This document shows positions 18,349 through 28,045 of a DNA stretch of 64,000 nucleotides, piece by piece. The notes beneath the pieces were generated by a model that saw nothing but the letters and a program-made list of their open reading frames with translations, had not been told where the DNA came from and searched no databases. The stretch is from Pseudoflavitalea sp. G-6-1-2 (GTDB lineage Bacteria > Bacteroidota > Bacteroidia > Chitinophagales > Chitinophagaceae). How positions within the stretch are numbered: position 1 is the stretch's first letter; every line of letters starts with the position of its first letter. The position numbers were made by a program, and so were the translations under genes. The DNA is taken from assembly GCF_012927185.1 (NCBI RefSeq), contig NZ_JABBGB010000003.1, positions 1,240,001-1,304,000 on the forward strand, written 5' to 3'.

Positions 18349-20715
18349 TTATTCGCTTCTCAGCGATTTAATAGGATTCGCCAATGCCGCCTTCACCGTT
18401 TGAAAACTGATGGTGAATAAAGCAATGGCCAGCGCTGCAAGCCCTGCCAATGCAAATGGCCACACCGTCATGGTTACACGGTATTCGAAATCGTGCAGCC
18501 AGTTGTTCATGGCCCACCATGCGAGCGGACACGCAATGAGGAATGCCACAAACACCAGCATCAGAAACTCTTTGGAAAGAATAAGGAACAGGCTCTGCAA
18601 ATTAGCGCCCAGCACTTTTCTGATACCGATCTCACGCACCCGCTGCTCTGCGGCAAACATGGCCAGTCCCAGCAATCCGAGACAGGAGATCACAATGGCC
18701 AATGCTGCAAAGCAGTTGCTCAGCCGGTGTATCATGGTTTCGTTCTCGTACAATCTTTTGAACTCGTCGTCTGCAAAATCATACGTGAATACAAACTGTG
18801 GATTCATCTCCTTTGCGATCTTTTCTATTGACGCAATCACCGATTTTGTTTTGGCTGCTTCTGCGCGTACGAATGCATATCCGTAACTGGAACTATCGGC
18901 CAGGCGGAATATCAGCGGCTCGATAGGATTATGCATGCTGGTGTAATGGAAATTCTGCACCACACCAATGATAGTGCCTTTGCGGCCCCAGAGTGTGAAC
19001 GATCTGCCTATCGGATCTGCATAACCGATCTTTTTGATAGCCGCTTCGTTGAGAATATATCCTGATGTATCGGTTCCGTAATCCCTTCCGAATTCTCTGC
19101 CCGCCACCAGTTTCATTTGCATGGTTTTTATGAAGTCGTACCCGATACCTGTTTGCATGAACAGTGGTTTGGTATTGGGCACTTTCCCATCCCAGTCTAC
19201 ACCGATGGTGCTGTTGCCCATCCGCATGGGGTCTGCTTCCGATCTGGTAACGGCCGTTACTCCGGGAATATCGGCTATCTGTCTTCTGAACAGCTGCGAT
19301 TTCTGATTCAGTTCTCCCTGCAAGGTTACTCTGATGATATTCTCGCGGTTGAATCCTAAATTCTTGTTCTGAATATATTGTACCTGCTGCGACACTACAA
19401 TGGTGCCGATGATCAGCAGGCTCGATAATGCAAATTGAAATACCACCAGTCCTTTTCTGAACCAGTTGGCAGAGCTGCTCACTTTCATTACTCCCTTCAG
19501 CACCACAATCGGCCTGAACGAAGAAAGGAAGAGGGCAGGATAGCTTCCTGAAAGCAATCCTGTTACGAAGATCAGCCCAATGATGCTGGCCCAGAATGTC
19601 CAGTGCTGCACAGGAAACTCAATTTGTTTCTGTGTAAGAGTATTGAACATGGGCAGAAACAGAAACAACAGCGCCAGTGCTACGATCATGGCCAAACCCG
19701 CTACTATAATGGCTTCTCCGATAAACTGCCTGATCAGTGCCGGCCTGATAGCACCCACTACTTTTCTAACACCTATCTCACGCGAACGTTTTATCGAACG
19801 CGCGGTGGTGAGGTTCATGAAATTGATGCAGGCAATCAGCAGGATAAATATGGCTACAATGCTGAATAGCCGCACATACTCTATGCGGCCTCCTGAAATA
19901 TATCCTTCTTTGAAATTCGAATAGAGGTATCTGTCTGAAAATTTCTGCAAATAGAGTTCTATTTTCCAGCCGGCATTTCCTTCGAGGTATTTGTCCATGA
20001 AGTTTTTGATCTTGGCTTCGAACTTTTGCGCATCGGCATCGGAGCGGAGCAGCAACATGGTACTCGGACCGTTATTGTCCCATTCTCTGATCCACTCACG
20101 GATCTCCTGCATGTAATGCCAGTTGAGCACGTAATCCCATTTCAGTGTGCTGTTATGCGGCATATCTTCATACACGGCAGTTACCTGAAAGTCTCTGCGG
20201 TTCTCAACCCTGATGGTTTTGCCGAAGGCAGCCTGAGGACTTCCGAAAAAAGCTACCGCCATTTTGCGTGAGATAGCGAGACTGTTGGGAGAGGACAATG
20301 CATTTTTTGCAGAGCCTTCGATTATCGGAAAGCTGAACATCTCGAAGAAGTTGCTGTCGGCAAAGTTGCCGTCCTGCTTCAGTATTTTATCTCCTACCTG
20401 AAAAGTGAAGTAGTCGTCCCAGGCCATGCCGGTAGACATTTCCACTTCCGGAAATTGTTTCTTCAGTTCCTGCGCCAGCAGTCCGGGAGTATAGTGTCCG
20501 CCCTGTGTTTTGCCATCGGTGAACTGTCTTTCATATACGCTGTACAGCCTGTCTTTTTTCTCATGGAACTGATCGGTGCTGCGTTCATCGAGCACCCAGA
20601 GCATGATTAACAGGCTGCAGGTAAGTCCCAGTGCCAGGCCAACGATATTGATGGCAGAGAACACTTTGTTCCGTTTCAGATTCCGGATGGCAACCAGGAA
20701 ATAATTTTTGATCAT
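18349..20715 (-). CDS. MacB/FtsX-type ABC permease P8
   Basis: A 788-residue paralogue starting MIKNYFLVAIRNLKRNKVFS. It has the two FtsX cores (KRSREIGVRKVVGAIRPALI and EQRVREIGIRKVLGANLQSL). The first periplasmic domain shares with P9 to P11 the features LDERSTDQFHEKKDRLYSVY and GGHYTPGLLAQELKK, which P1 to P6 lack. This region is the likely substrate- or signal-facing part, and its conservation suggests P8 to P11 recognise related ligands. Only 9 bp separate it from P9. Confidence 0.95.
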   Translation of the reverse strand: MIKNYFLVAIRNLKRNKVFSAINIVGLALGLTCSLLIMLWVLDERSTDQFHEKKDRLYSVYERQFTDGKTQGGHYTPGLLAQELKKQFPEVEMSTGMAWDDYFTFQVGDKILKQDGNFADSNFFEMFSFPIIEGSAKNALSSPNSLAISRKMAVAFFGSPQAAFGKTIRVENRRDFQVTAVYEDMPHNSTLKWDYVLNWHYMQEIREWIREWDNNGPSTMLLLRSDADAQKFEAKIKNFMDKYLEGNAGWKIELYLQKFSDRYLYSNFKEGYISGGRIEYVRLFSIVAIFILLIACINFMNLTTARSIKRSREIGVRKVVGAIRPALIRQFIGEAIIVAGLAMIVALALLFLFLPMFNTLTQKQIEFPVQHWTFWASIIGLIFVTGLLSGSYPALFLSSFRPIVVLKGVMKVSSSANWFRKGLVVFQFALSSLLIIGTIVVSQQVQYIQNKNLGFNRENIIRVTLQGELNQKSQLFRRQIADIPGVTAVTRSEADPMRMGNSTIGVDWDGKVPNTKPLFMQTGIGYDFIKTMQMKLVAGREFGRDYGTDTSGYILNEAAIKKIGYADPIGRSFTLWGRKGTIIGVVQNFHYTSMHNPIEPLIFRLADSSSYGYAFVRAEAAKTKSVIASIEKIAKEMNPQFVFTYDFADDEFKRLYENETMIHRLSNCFAALAIVISCLGLLGLAMFAAEQRVREIGIRKVLGANLQSLFLILSKEFLMLVFVAFLIACPLAWWAMNNWLHDFEYRVTMTVWPFALAGLAALAIALFTISFQTVKAALANPIKSLRSE

Positions 20716-20763
20716 ACGAATAAGTTTGTGGGTGTTTCGGTTTCAGAACCTTTATGAATTGTC

Positions 20764-23142
20764 TTACTCTGTTTTCAAAGAGCGTACTGGGTTTGCAATG
20801 GCCGCTCTGATGGCCTGCGTGCTCACCGTAACGATGGTTATGAGCATGGCTCCGCCGAATGCTGCAGCGAAGATCCACCACGAAAGTGTTGTATGGTATT
20901 CGTAATCCTGCAACCAGTTGTTCATGAAGTACCAGGCTGCAGGAGCAGAGATGATCATGGATAATAGAACAAGTAAACAGAAATCTTTCGAGAGCAGTTG
21001 CCAGATGCCGAAAACAGAAGCGCCTAAGATCTTTCTGATACCGATCTCTTTGATGCGTTGCTCAGCAACGAAAGAAGCTAATCCGAAAATGCCGAGGCAA
21101 CTGATGAAGATGGCGAGCCCTGCAAAAACACCGGAGAGCTTGCCTACCTGTTCTTCAGCAGCAAATTTTTGTCCGTTCAACTCATCGGCAAACTTGTAAT
21201 CGAAAGGAGCGGAGGGATCGTATTTCCTGAATACATTTTCTATTGCAGCAATGGCATCAGGTAAACCCACATCGGGTTTGATATTGATGAAGATCACATT
21301 GCTCCATGTATAGCTGAGCAGATAAACCGTAGGAACAGGAGGTGTATAAGGAGAAGACATCACCATGTCGTTTACCACACCGATGATCTTGTAAGGCTGA
21401 TCGTTCCATTGAATGATTTCACCTACTGGATTTTTGAAGCCCATCAGTTTTACGGCAGACTCGTTGAGTACAAGAGAAGCACTGTCTGCACGGAAATCCC
21501 TGGAGAAATCGCGGCCTTCTTTCAATTTCCATTGCACTGTATTCCCGTAATCGTGGGTTACTGCAACTGTGCCGAATACGGGAATGAAATTGGGATCCTT
21601 TCCCTGCCACGTGAAGCCGCTCTGATTGCTCCAGATGTCTGTAACAGCGGAAGAAGATTGCGCCATATCGCGCACCATACCGGTTTTCAGCAGATCATTG
21701 CGGAGCGCATCGTAGTGGCCCAGCGGTTCTCTGGTGAGCATTATATTCTGGATCAGGCGGTTGCTGTTGTAGCCCATCGGCCTGTTGCGCGCATGCTGCA
21801 CCTGCCTGAATACTACAATGGTGCCGATGATCAGTATAATCGATACCGTGAATTGCAGCACCACCAATACTTTGCGGGGAACTGCCGCATATCTTCCTGC
21901 CTTGAATACTCCTTTCAGCACTTTGATAGGTTTGAAAGAAGAGAGATAGAATGCAGGATAACTGCCGGCCATCAGTCCGGTTACAATAGTGAAGCCGAGC
22001 GCTGCAGTCCAGAACAGTGGCTCGTTCCATGGAATGCTGATCTTTTTCGCAGCCACCTGATTGAACCATGGCATCGAAAGGGAAACCAGCAGCAGCGATA
22101 ACAGCAACGAAAGAAAAGCTACCAGCAATGATTCCATCATAAACTGATATATCAGCTGCGTTCTCATGGAACCGATGGTTTTTCTCACGCCTACTTCCTT
22201 TGCTCTTTTTTCAGAACGGGCAGTTCCGAGATTCATGAAATTGATGCAGGCCAGCAGCAGTACAAATCCTCCGATGATGCCGAACAGCCAAACGAATCTG
22301 ATCTGACCGCCTGCCTGTACACCGTTTTTGAACTCGCCGCGCAGGTGCCAGTCTTTCATCGGAAGAATGATGGTCTCTTCTCTCCAGTTATCGTCTTTGA
22401 AATATGGTTTGGCAATATCTCTTATTCTGTCCTGAACAGTGGCCAGTTCGGCTCCGTTCTTCAGTTGTACGAAACATTGAAAAGAATGGTTGTCCCATTT
22501 ACCGGCACATCCTTTCACCCATGGCTGTATGGTTTCGTACGATTCCCACGACGCGAGATACTGCACTTCGTGCAACGCAGTATTCATGGGAAGATCTTCA
22601 TAAACACCCGCCACAATTACATCGTATGTGTTGTTCATGCGCATGGTCTGTCCCATGGCATTGCTGTTTCCGAAATAGGCTTTGGCCATGGACGCAGAAA
22701 GAAGAATGGCTTTGGGTTCTTTCAGGGCATTGGTACTTCCTGCAATCATTTTCAGCGCAAACATTTCAGGGAAATCAGGTTCAACCCACATGCCATTCCT
22801 GATCAGTTTCTTTTCTCCCGATGTAATGAGGTTGTCGAGCTGCCAGGAGCCCATTGCCACCCGTTTGAAATCTTCGCCGTATTTGGTTCGGAGTTCATTG
22901 GCAAGAGGATAGGCTATGGCAACACCTGTATTGATTTCGTTGTTCCTGTACTGCTGAATCATCACCTGACCAACCGAATCGTAAGTAGCATGATACTTAT
23001 CGAAGTTCAGCTCATCTCTGATCCACAAGGCAATCAGTATAACAACAGCCATGCCTACAGACAGGCCTGTGATATTGATGATGCTGTTGATCTTGCTTTT
23101 CTGCAACGATCTCCAGGCGGTTTTCAGATAATTTTTCAGCAT
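20764..23142 (-). CDS. MacB/FtsX-type ABC permease P7
   Basis: A 792-residue paralogue. The frame stays open 69 codons further upstream, but that extension overlaps the end of P6 and does not look like protein. The ATG at 23140-23142, giving MLKNYLKTAWRSLQKSKINS, matches the start of all other permeases and is preferred. The first periplasmic domain is distinct (IRDELNFDKYHATYDSVGQV). Core motifs are NFMNLGTARSEKRAKEVGVR and EQRIKEIGIRKILGAS. The KRAKEVGVRKTIG type of core and the AAVPRKVLVVLQFTVS stretch resemble P2. The 48-bp gap to P8 is one of the wider spacers. Confidence 0.94.
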   Translation of the reverse strand: MLKNYLKTAWRSLQKSKINSIINITGLSVGMAVVILIALWIRDELNFDKYHATYDSVGQVMIQQYRNNEINTGVAIAYPLANELRTKYGEDFKRVAMGSWQLDNLITSGEKKLIRNGMWVEPDFPEMFALKMIAGSTNALKEPKAILLSASMAKAYFGNSNAMGQTMRMNNTYDVIVAGVYEDLPMNTALHEVQYLASWESYETIQPWVKGCAGKWDNHSFQCFVQLKNGAELATVQDRIRDIAKPYFKDDNWREETIILPMKDWHLRGEFKNGVQAGGQIRFVWLFGIIGGFVLLLACINFMNLGTARSEKRAKEVGVRKTIGSMRTQLIYQFMMESLLVAFLSLLLSLLLVSLSMPWFNQVAAKKISIPWNEPLFWTAALGFTIVTGLMAGSYPAFYLSSFKPIKVLKGVFKAGRYAAVPRKVLVVLQFTVSIILIIGTIVVFRQVQHARNRPMGYNSNRLIQNIMLTREPLGHYDALRNDLLKTGMVRDMAQSSSAVTDIWSNQSGFTWQGKDPNFIPVFGTVAVTHDYGNTVQWKLKEGRDFSRDFRADSASLVLNESAVKLMGFKNPVGEIIQWNDQPYKIIGVVNDMVMSSPYTPPVPTVYLLSYTWSNVIFINIKPDVGLPDAIAAIENVFRKYDPSAPFDYKFADELNGQKFAAEEQVGKLSGVFAGLAIFISCLGIFGLASFVAEQRIKEIGIRKILGASVFGIWQLLSKDFCLLVLLSMIISAPAAWYFMNNWLQDYEYHTTLSWWIFAAAFGGAMLITIVTVSTQAIRAAIANPVRSLKTE

Positions 23143-23177
23143 GTAAGGGTGTTTGTTTCGGTTATATGAAACAGTTG

Positions 23178-25601
23178 TTATTCGTTTTTGAGACTCTTCA
23201 CCGGATTGGTGAGCGCAGCCCTGATTGCCTGGAAACTCACAGTAAGCAAAGCAATCAGCAGCGTAACTATCGCAGTACCTGCAAATACCCACCAGGTGAT
23301 CTGTGTACGATAGGCGAAATGCTGCAGCCAGCTGCTCATGGCCCACCATGCGAATGGTACAGCAATGAGAATGGCCACTGCTACCAGTTTGATGAAATCT
23401 TTGGAGAGCATTTGAATAATGCCGCTCACAGAAGCGCCCAATACCTTACGGATACCGATCTCCTTGGTGCGTTGTTCTGCTGCATATGCTGCCAGGCCGA
23501 ACAATCCGAGACAGGCAATCATCACTGCCAGAATGGAGAATGCCATGGAGATCTTTCCGGTACGCTGTTCGCTTTCATAGATAGCATTGAAATCTTCATC
23601 CATGAAAGAATAGGCCAGTGGCTGCTGAGGCGCCATCGATTTCCAGATGCTCTCGATTTTCTGAACAGCTTGCTGAATATTTCCACTCTGCAGTTTCAGT
23701 GCCATCCGGTCGTTATCTCTTCCAAACTGAAGCAGCAACGGTGTTACTGTTTCGCGCATGCTGTTGAAGTTGAAATCTTTTACTACGCCTACAATGGTGT
23801 AGGGAGAATTGGCGGAGCCAAGGCGGCCATCGGGCATGTACACCATTTTGTTCACGGGATCGGTGTAGCCGAGCAATCTGGCAGCCGATTCGTTGATGAT
23901 CACAGACATCGAATCGGTGGGAAGGTCTTTGGAGAAATTTCGTCCCGCAGCCATTTGCATGCCAAGAGTTGGAATATAGCTGTCATCCACTTTCCAGAGT
24001 TGCAGCGTGATGCTTGCATCCGCACTGGCGGTGGCTTCTTTAAAAACAACATCGGTGTTTCTGCTGGAACCGGTTGGCAGGTAACCTGTAACGGTAACCT
24101 GACTGGCAGCGCCCGATGCGAGTATTTCTTCTTTGAATGTTTTGAGTTTTCCTTTCAATACCTGCGTATTGTTGAGCACCATTATCTGCTCTCTGTTGAA
24201 GCCGGTATTCTTATTGCGGATATAATTCAGCTGATTGTAGATCACCACAGTGCCCACGATCAGAAAAATCGAAATGCTGAACTGAAATACTACCAGCGAA
24301 TTGCGAAGCCAGCCTGTTTTGAAACCTGCTGCCAGCTTCCCTTTCAGAACTTTGATCGGCTGAAACCCACTGAGAAAGAAAGCGGGGTAGCTGCCTGCCA
24401 GCAATCCTACCAGCGCAGCAAAACTTATCAGCGACAGCACCGTCAGCGGCGTCAGCTGCTCCTGCATGTTAAGCGTTTTTCCGGCTAGCTGATTGAACCA
24501 TGGAAGACTGAACCAGGCTAGTACCAGCGCCAGCAGCAGAGAAATAAAACTGATCACCATCGATTCTGCCAGAAACTGTGTGATGAGGTTCCATCTCAGC
24601 GATCCCATCACTTTTCTGATGCCCACTTCACGGCTTCTGTTGCTCGATCTGGCTGTTGACAGATTCATGAAATTAACACAGGCAATCAGCAGAATAAAAA
24701 GCGCCACTGCCGAAAAGATGTATACGTACACGATATTGCCGTTGCCTGAAAGTTCGGCCATGCGTGCTGAATGCAAATGTATATCCAGCATAGGAGTGAG
24801 GCTGTAGCGCAAATACTCGCCGCGTTTCTCCATCTCTTCGAGTGTGCTGTTTACTCCTTCTTTCAGTTGAGGCGCAACATATTTGATCACTATCTGATCG
24901 AGGCCGGCCTTTATCTGATCGACACTGGCTCCTTCCTTGAGAAGTATGTAGGTATTGAAATTATTGCTCAGCCAATTGTTTCTGCGGGCTTCTTCGAGGC
25001 CAGCCATGGAAAAGAAGAAATCGAAATTGAAATGTGAGTTCTTCGGTATGTCTTTGATTACGCCAGCTACTTTCAGTGTTTGGTTATCTCCTGTTTCGAG
25101 GAACTGACCTGCAACATTGGTGCGGTTGAAATATTTTCTGGCAGTTTTTTCTGTAATCACCACCGTATTAGGCTCGGTAAGCATTTGCTGCGGATTGCCA
25201 TCCACTACGGGTAGTGTAAATACTTTGAAGATAGAAGCATCCACATATGCCAGGTTGTTCTCCATGATGCGGTCGTTCCCTTTTTTGAACTGCATGTTTT
25301 CGGGCGTGCGGAAACGAACCGCAGCTTCTACCTGAGGGTAATCTTTCAAAAGTGTTTCTGCCAGTATATCGGGAGCAGAAGCCAGATTGAATAAAGACCC
25401 GCCAAATTTGATATCGGGGTCTACGCGATAAATGCGTTCCGCGTTTTTATTGAACCGGTCGTAACTCAGTTCGTCTTTTACATACATAACAATGAGCAGA
25501 CAGGCTGCCAGACCAAGCGCCAGCCCCGATATATTCAGTGCAGAAAAACTCTTATTCTTCCACAGACTTCTGAATGCTATTTTCAGGTAATTCCGAAACA
25601 T
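23178..25601 (-). CDS. MacB/FtsX-type ABC permease P6
   Basis: An 807-residue paralogue starting MFRNYLKIAFRSLWKNKSFS. Its first core reads RSREVGIRKVMGSLRWNLIT and its second EQRTKEIGIRKVLGASVSGI, and it ends NPVKSLKNE. The first periplasmic domain begins KDELSYDRFNKNAERIYRVD, the form most common in FtsX permeases of Bacteroidota outside arrays. It is clearly diverged from the P8-P11 group. The spacer to P7 is 35 bp. Confidence 0.95.
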   Translation of the reverse strand: MFRNYLKIAFRSLWKNKSFSALNISGLALGLAACLLIVMYVKDELSYDRFNKNAERIYRVDPDIKFGGSLFNLASAPDILAETLLKDYPQVEAAVRFRTPENMQFKKGNDRIMENNLAYVDASIFKVFTLPVVDGNPQQMLTEPNTVVITEKTARKYFNRTNVAGQFLETGDNQTLKVAGVIKDIPKNSHFNFDFFFSMAGLEEARRNNWLSNNFNTYILLKEGASVDQIKAGLDQIVIKYVAPQLKEGVNSTLEEMEKRGEYLRYSLTPMLDIHLHSARMAELSGNGNIVYVYIFSAVALFILLIACVNFMNLSTARSSNRSREVGIRKVMGSLRWNLITQFLAESMVISFISLLLALVLAWFSLPWFNQLAGKTLNMQEQLTPLTVLSLISFAALVGLLAGSYPAFFLSGFQPIKVLKGKLAAGFKTGWLRNSLVVFQFSISIFLIVGTVVIYNQLNYIRNKNTGFNREQIMVLNNTQVLKGKLKTFKEEILASGAASQVTVTGYLPTGSSRNTDVVFKEATASADASITLQLWKVDDSYIPTLGMQMAAGRNFSKDLPTDSMSVIINESAARLLGYTDPVNKMVYMPDGRLGSANSPYTIVGVVKDFNFNSMRETVTPLLLQFGRDNDRMALKLQSGNIQQAVQKIESIWKSMAPQQPLAYSFMDEDFNAIYESEQRTGKISMAFSILAVMIACLGLFGLAAYAAEQRTKEIGIRKVLGASVSGIIQMLSKDFIKLVAVAILIAVPFAWWAMSSWLQHFAYRTQITWWVFAGTAIVTLLIALLTVSFQAIRAALTNPVKSLKNE

Positions 25602-25611
25602 TGTTATTGTT

Positions 25612-27999
25612 TTATTCAGTTCTTAAAGATTTCACCGGATTAGCCACTGCTGCTTTCACAGCCATGAAGCTGATGGTGAACAATCCGATCAGCAGGGAGA
25701 GTGTGCCTGCGAGAGCAAACATCCACCAGCCGATATCGATTCTGTACGCAAATTCCTGCAACCATTTGTGCATGAAGAACCATGCAATGGGCACACCGAT
25801 GCAGAAGGCAACAATTGCCAGCAGCATAAATTCTTTAGACAACAGGTGAAGAATGTCGGTTACACTGGCGCCCATTACTTTTCTGATGCCAATTTCTTTG
25901 GTGCGTTGGATGGTGCTGTAAGAAGTGAGGCCCAGCAAACCAAGGCAGGAGATAAGTATGGCAAGCACTGCGAAGTTGAGGAAGAGCTTTCCGAACTTCT
26001 GCTCACTGCGATACTGATTGTCGAGCATTTCGTCGAGGAAAGTGTAGGAGAAAGGCATGTTTGGAATCAGCTCTTTCCATTTCTTTTCCACTGCTGCCAT
26101 CGTTTCCGGTATATGATTGCCATCTACATTTATGGTGATCTTCGAATAATTTTTGCTGCCGTCTTTTTCCATACGGAAAACAAGCGGCTCGATGGCTGAT
26201 TGCAGGGATGTGTAGTGGAAATCTTTCATCACTCCGATGATGGTTCCTGCCCGGCCCCATTGGTTGAATTTTTTGCCGAGAGCATCCTGCGGTTTATCGT
26301 ATCCGAACATTCTGGTGGTTGCTTCATTCACCACCATTGCCTGTGTGGTATCGGTCATGAAGTCGCGGGAGAATCTTCGTCCGGCCACCATTTGCATATT
26401 GTACTCGTTCATGTAGTCGAAGTCAACAAAGTAGAGGTGAAGATTGGCTACCTGCATTTCTCCGGCTTTGTTTTCTATTTCGGAATAAGCGCCAAGCCAA
26501 TCACCGCCGGGAACGGTGGAGCTGAGGGTAGATGATTTTACACCGGGCACATTGCGCAATACATCACGAAGCGTTGCCTGTGCTTTGTCGCCTTCTGTCT
26601 GCAACACCACCATCTGATCTTTATTGAATCCTACATTGAAACTACGCATGTACTGCGTTTGAAAATACACTACCAGTGTGGCTATGATCAGTGCAATGGA
26701 TATGGTGAATTGTGTTACTACCAATCCTTTTCTCAGCAGTATGCCTCTGGTTCCGGTAGCGAATCTTCCTTTCAACACCACAATGGGCCTGAAGGAGCTC
26801 AATACAAGAGCAGGGTAGATGCCTGCCAGTAATCCAAAGAAAGCAGCTGCACCAAGGAGCAGTGCAATGTAATGCCAGTTGCTGAAAATGCTTTTGCTTA
26901 CAGTAACGCCTGCGAGCGTATTGAACATCGGCAGCAAACCTGCAGAAAGAAATAGAGTCAGTGCAAATGCTATGAATGAAATGATCAGCGACTCGCCGAG
27001 AAACTGTCTGATGAGTTGTGTACGATCTGCACCCACTACTTTTCGAACGCCTACTTCTTTGGCACGTTCCGTTGATCTTGCAGTGGTGAGGTTTACAAAG
27101 TTGATACACGCGATCAGCAGAATGAAAGCAGCGATGATGGAGAAGATGTAAATATTGGTGACGAGTCCACCCTTGTTTTCGTCTCTTGTAGAATACAGAT
27201 GGATATCCTTGAAAGGTTCGAGGTAAATGGTAGGGAACATTTTGGATCTGCGCTGCTCTTCTCCGTTGTTCTTTTCGAGGAAGGCAGGAAATTTCTTTTC
27301 CAGCGCTTTGGGATCAGTACCGGGTTTCAGCAGAAAATAAGTTTGTGAACCATAACTTCCCCAGTTATCGTTCATGCCTTTAAAAACTTTGCTGAAGCTG
27401 GCCATCGAGGAGAACATACTTCCTTTTACCAGTGTGTTTTCGGGAAGATCTTTCATTATACCCGTAACCATGGTAGGGAAACCTTCTTCTGTGAGAAACA
27501 CTGTTTTGCCCATAGGATCTTCGTCACCGAAATATTTCTTTGCTGCAGATTCAGTCAGCACCACAGTGAAGGGATCGTTAAGAGCAGTTTGGGGATTGCC
27601 TTTGATCATTTCCCATCCGAACATATTGAAAGCAGTGGAATCGGCTAATGCAGAAATTTCTTCTTTGAACTTTTTATCGCCATAACGCACAATCAGATGG
27701 TTTTTCTGAATGCGGCAGAACGATTCGATCTCCGGCATTTCCATAGCTGCATGTGGACCAACTGCATATGCAACAGTATTGGCATTGATGGTTTCAGAAG
27801 GTGTTTTCAGATCTGCTACTGCGCGATAAATGCGATCGGCTTTCGGATGGAATGCCTCATAACTCATCTCGAATCTCACATAGAGAAAGATCAGAAAACA
27901 GGCCGTCATACCAATGGTAAGGCCCATTACATTGATCAGAGAGAAAGTTCTGTGTCTCCAGAGATTGCGCAGTGCTGTTTTGAAATAGTTTCTGAACAT
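25612..27999 (-). CDS. MacB/FtsX-type ABC permease P5
   Basis: A 795-residue paralogue starting MFRNYFKTALRNLWRHRTFS. The first core reads NFVNLTTARSTERAKEVGVR and the second SYSTIQRTKEIGIRKVMGAS; the latter has STIQ where most members carry AAEQ. Its first periplasmic domain has an own character (RFEMSYEAFHPKADRIYRAV). It lies 10 bp before P6. Function within the set is not distinguishable from sequence. Confidence 0.95.
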   Translation of the reverse strand: MFRNYFKTALRNLWRHRTFSLINVMGLTIGMTACFLIFLYVRFEMSYEAFHPKADRIYRAVADLKTPSETINANTVAYAVGPHAAMEMPEIESFCRIQKNHLIVRYGDKKFKEEISALADSTAFNMFGWEMIKGNPQTALNDPFTVVLTESAAKKYFGDEDPMGKTVFLTEEGFPTMVTGIMKDLPENTLVKGSMFSSMASFSKVFKGMNDNWGSYGSQTYFLLKPGTDPKALEKKFPAFLEKNNGEEQRRSKMFPTIYLEPFKDIHLYSTRDENKGGLVTNIYIFSIIAAFILLIACINFVNLTTARSTERAKEVGVRKVVGADRTQLIRQFLGESLIISFIAFALTLFLSAGLLPMFNTLAGVTVSKSIFSNWHYIALLLGAAAFFGLLAGIYPALVLSSFRPIVVLKGRFATGTRGILLRKGLVVTQFTISIALIIATLVVYFQTQYMRSFNVGFNKDQMVVLQTEGDKAQATLRDVLRNVPGVKSSTLSSTVPGGDWLGAYSEIENKAGEMQVANLHLYFVDFDYMNEYNMQMVAGRRFSRDFMTDTTQAMVVNEATTRMFGYDKPQDALGKKFNQWGRAGTIIGVMKDFHYTSLQSAIEPLVFRMEKDGSKNYSKITINVDGNHIPETMAAVEKKWKELIPNMPFSYTFLDEMLDNQYRSEQKFGKLFLNFAVLAILISCLGLLGLTSYSTIQRTKEIGIRKVMGASVTDILHLLSKEFMLLAIVAFCIGVPIAWFFMHKWLQEFAYRIDIGWWMFALAGTLSLLIGLFTISFMAVKAAVANPVKSLRTE

Positions 28000-28045
28000 T
28001 TCGATCAGGTTTAGGTGCAGTTAGTTCTGTTATTATTATTTGATG

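Noticed and set aside
23143-23349. 69-codon upstream extension of permease P7
   Set aside because: It overlaps the end of P6, has no resemblance to other permease N-termini, and the internal ATG gives the family start.
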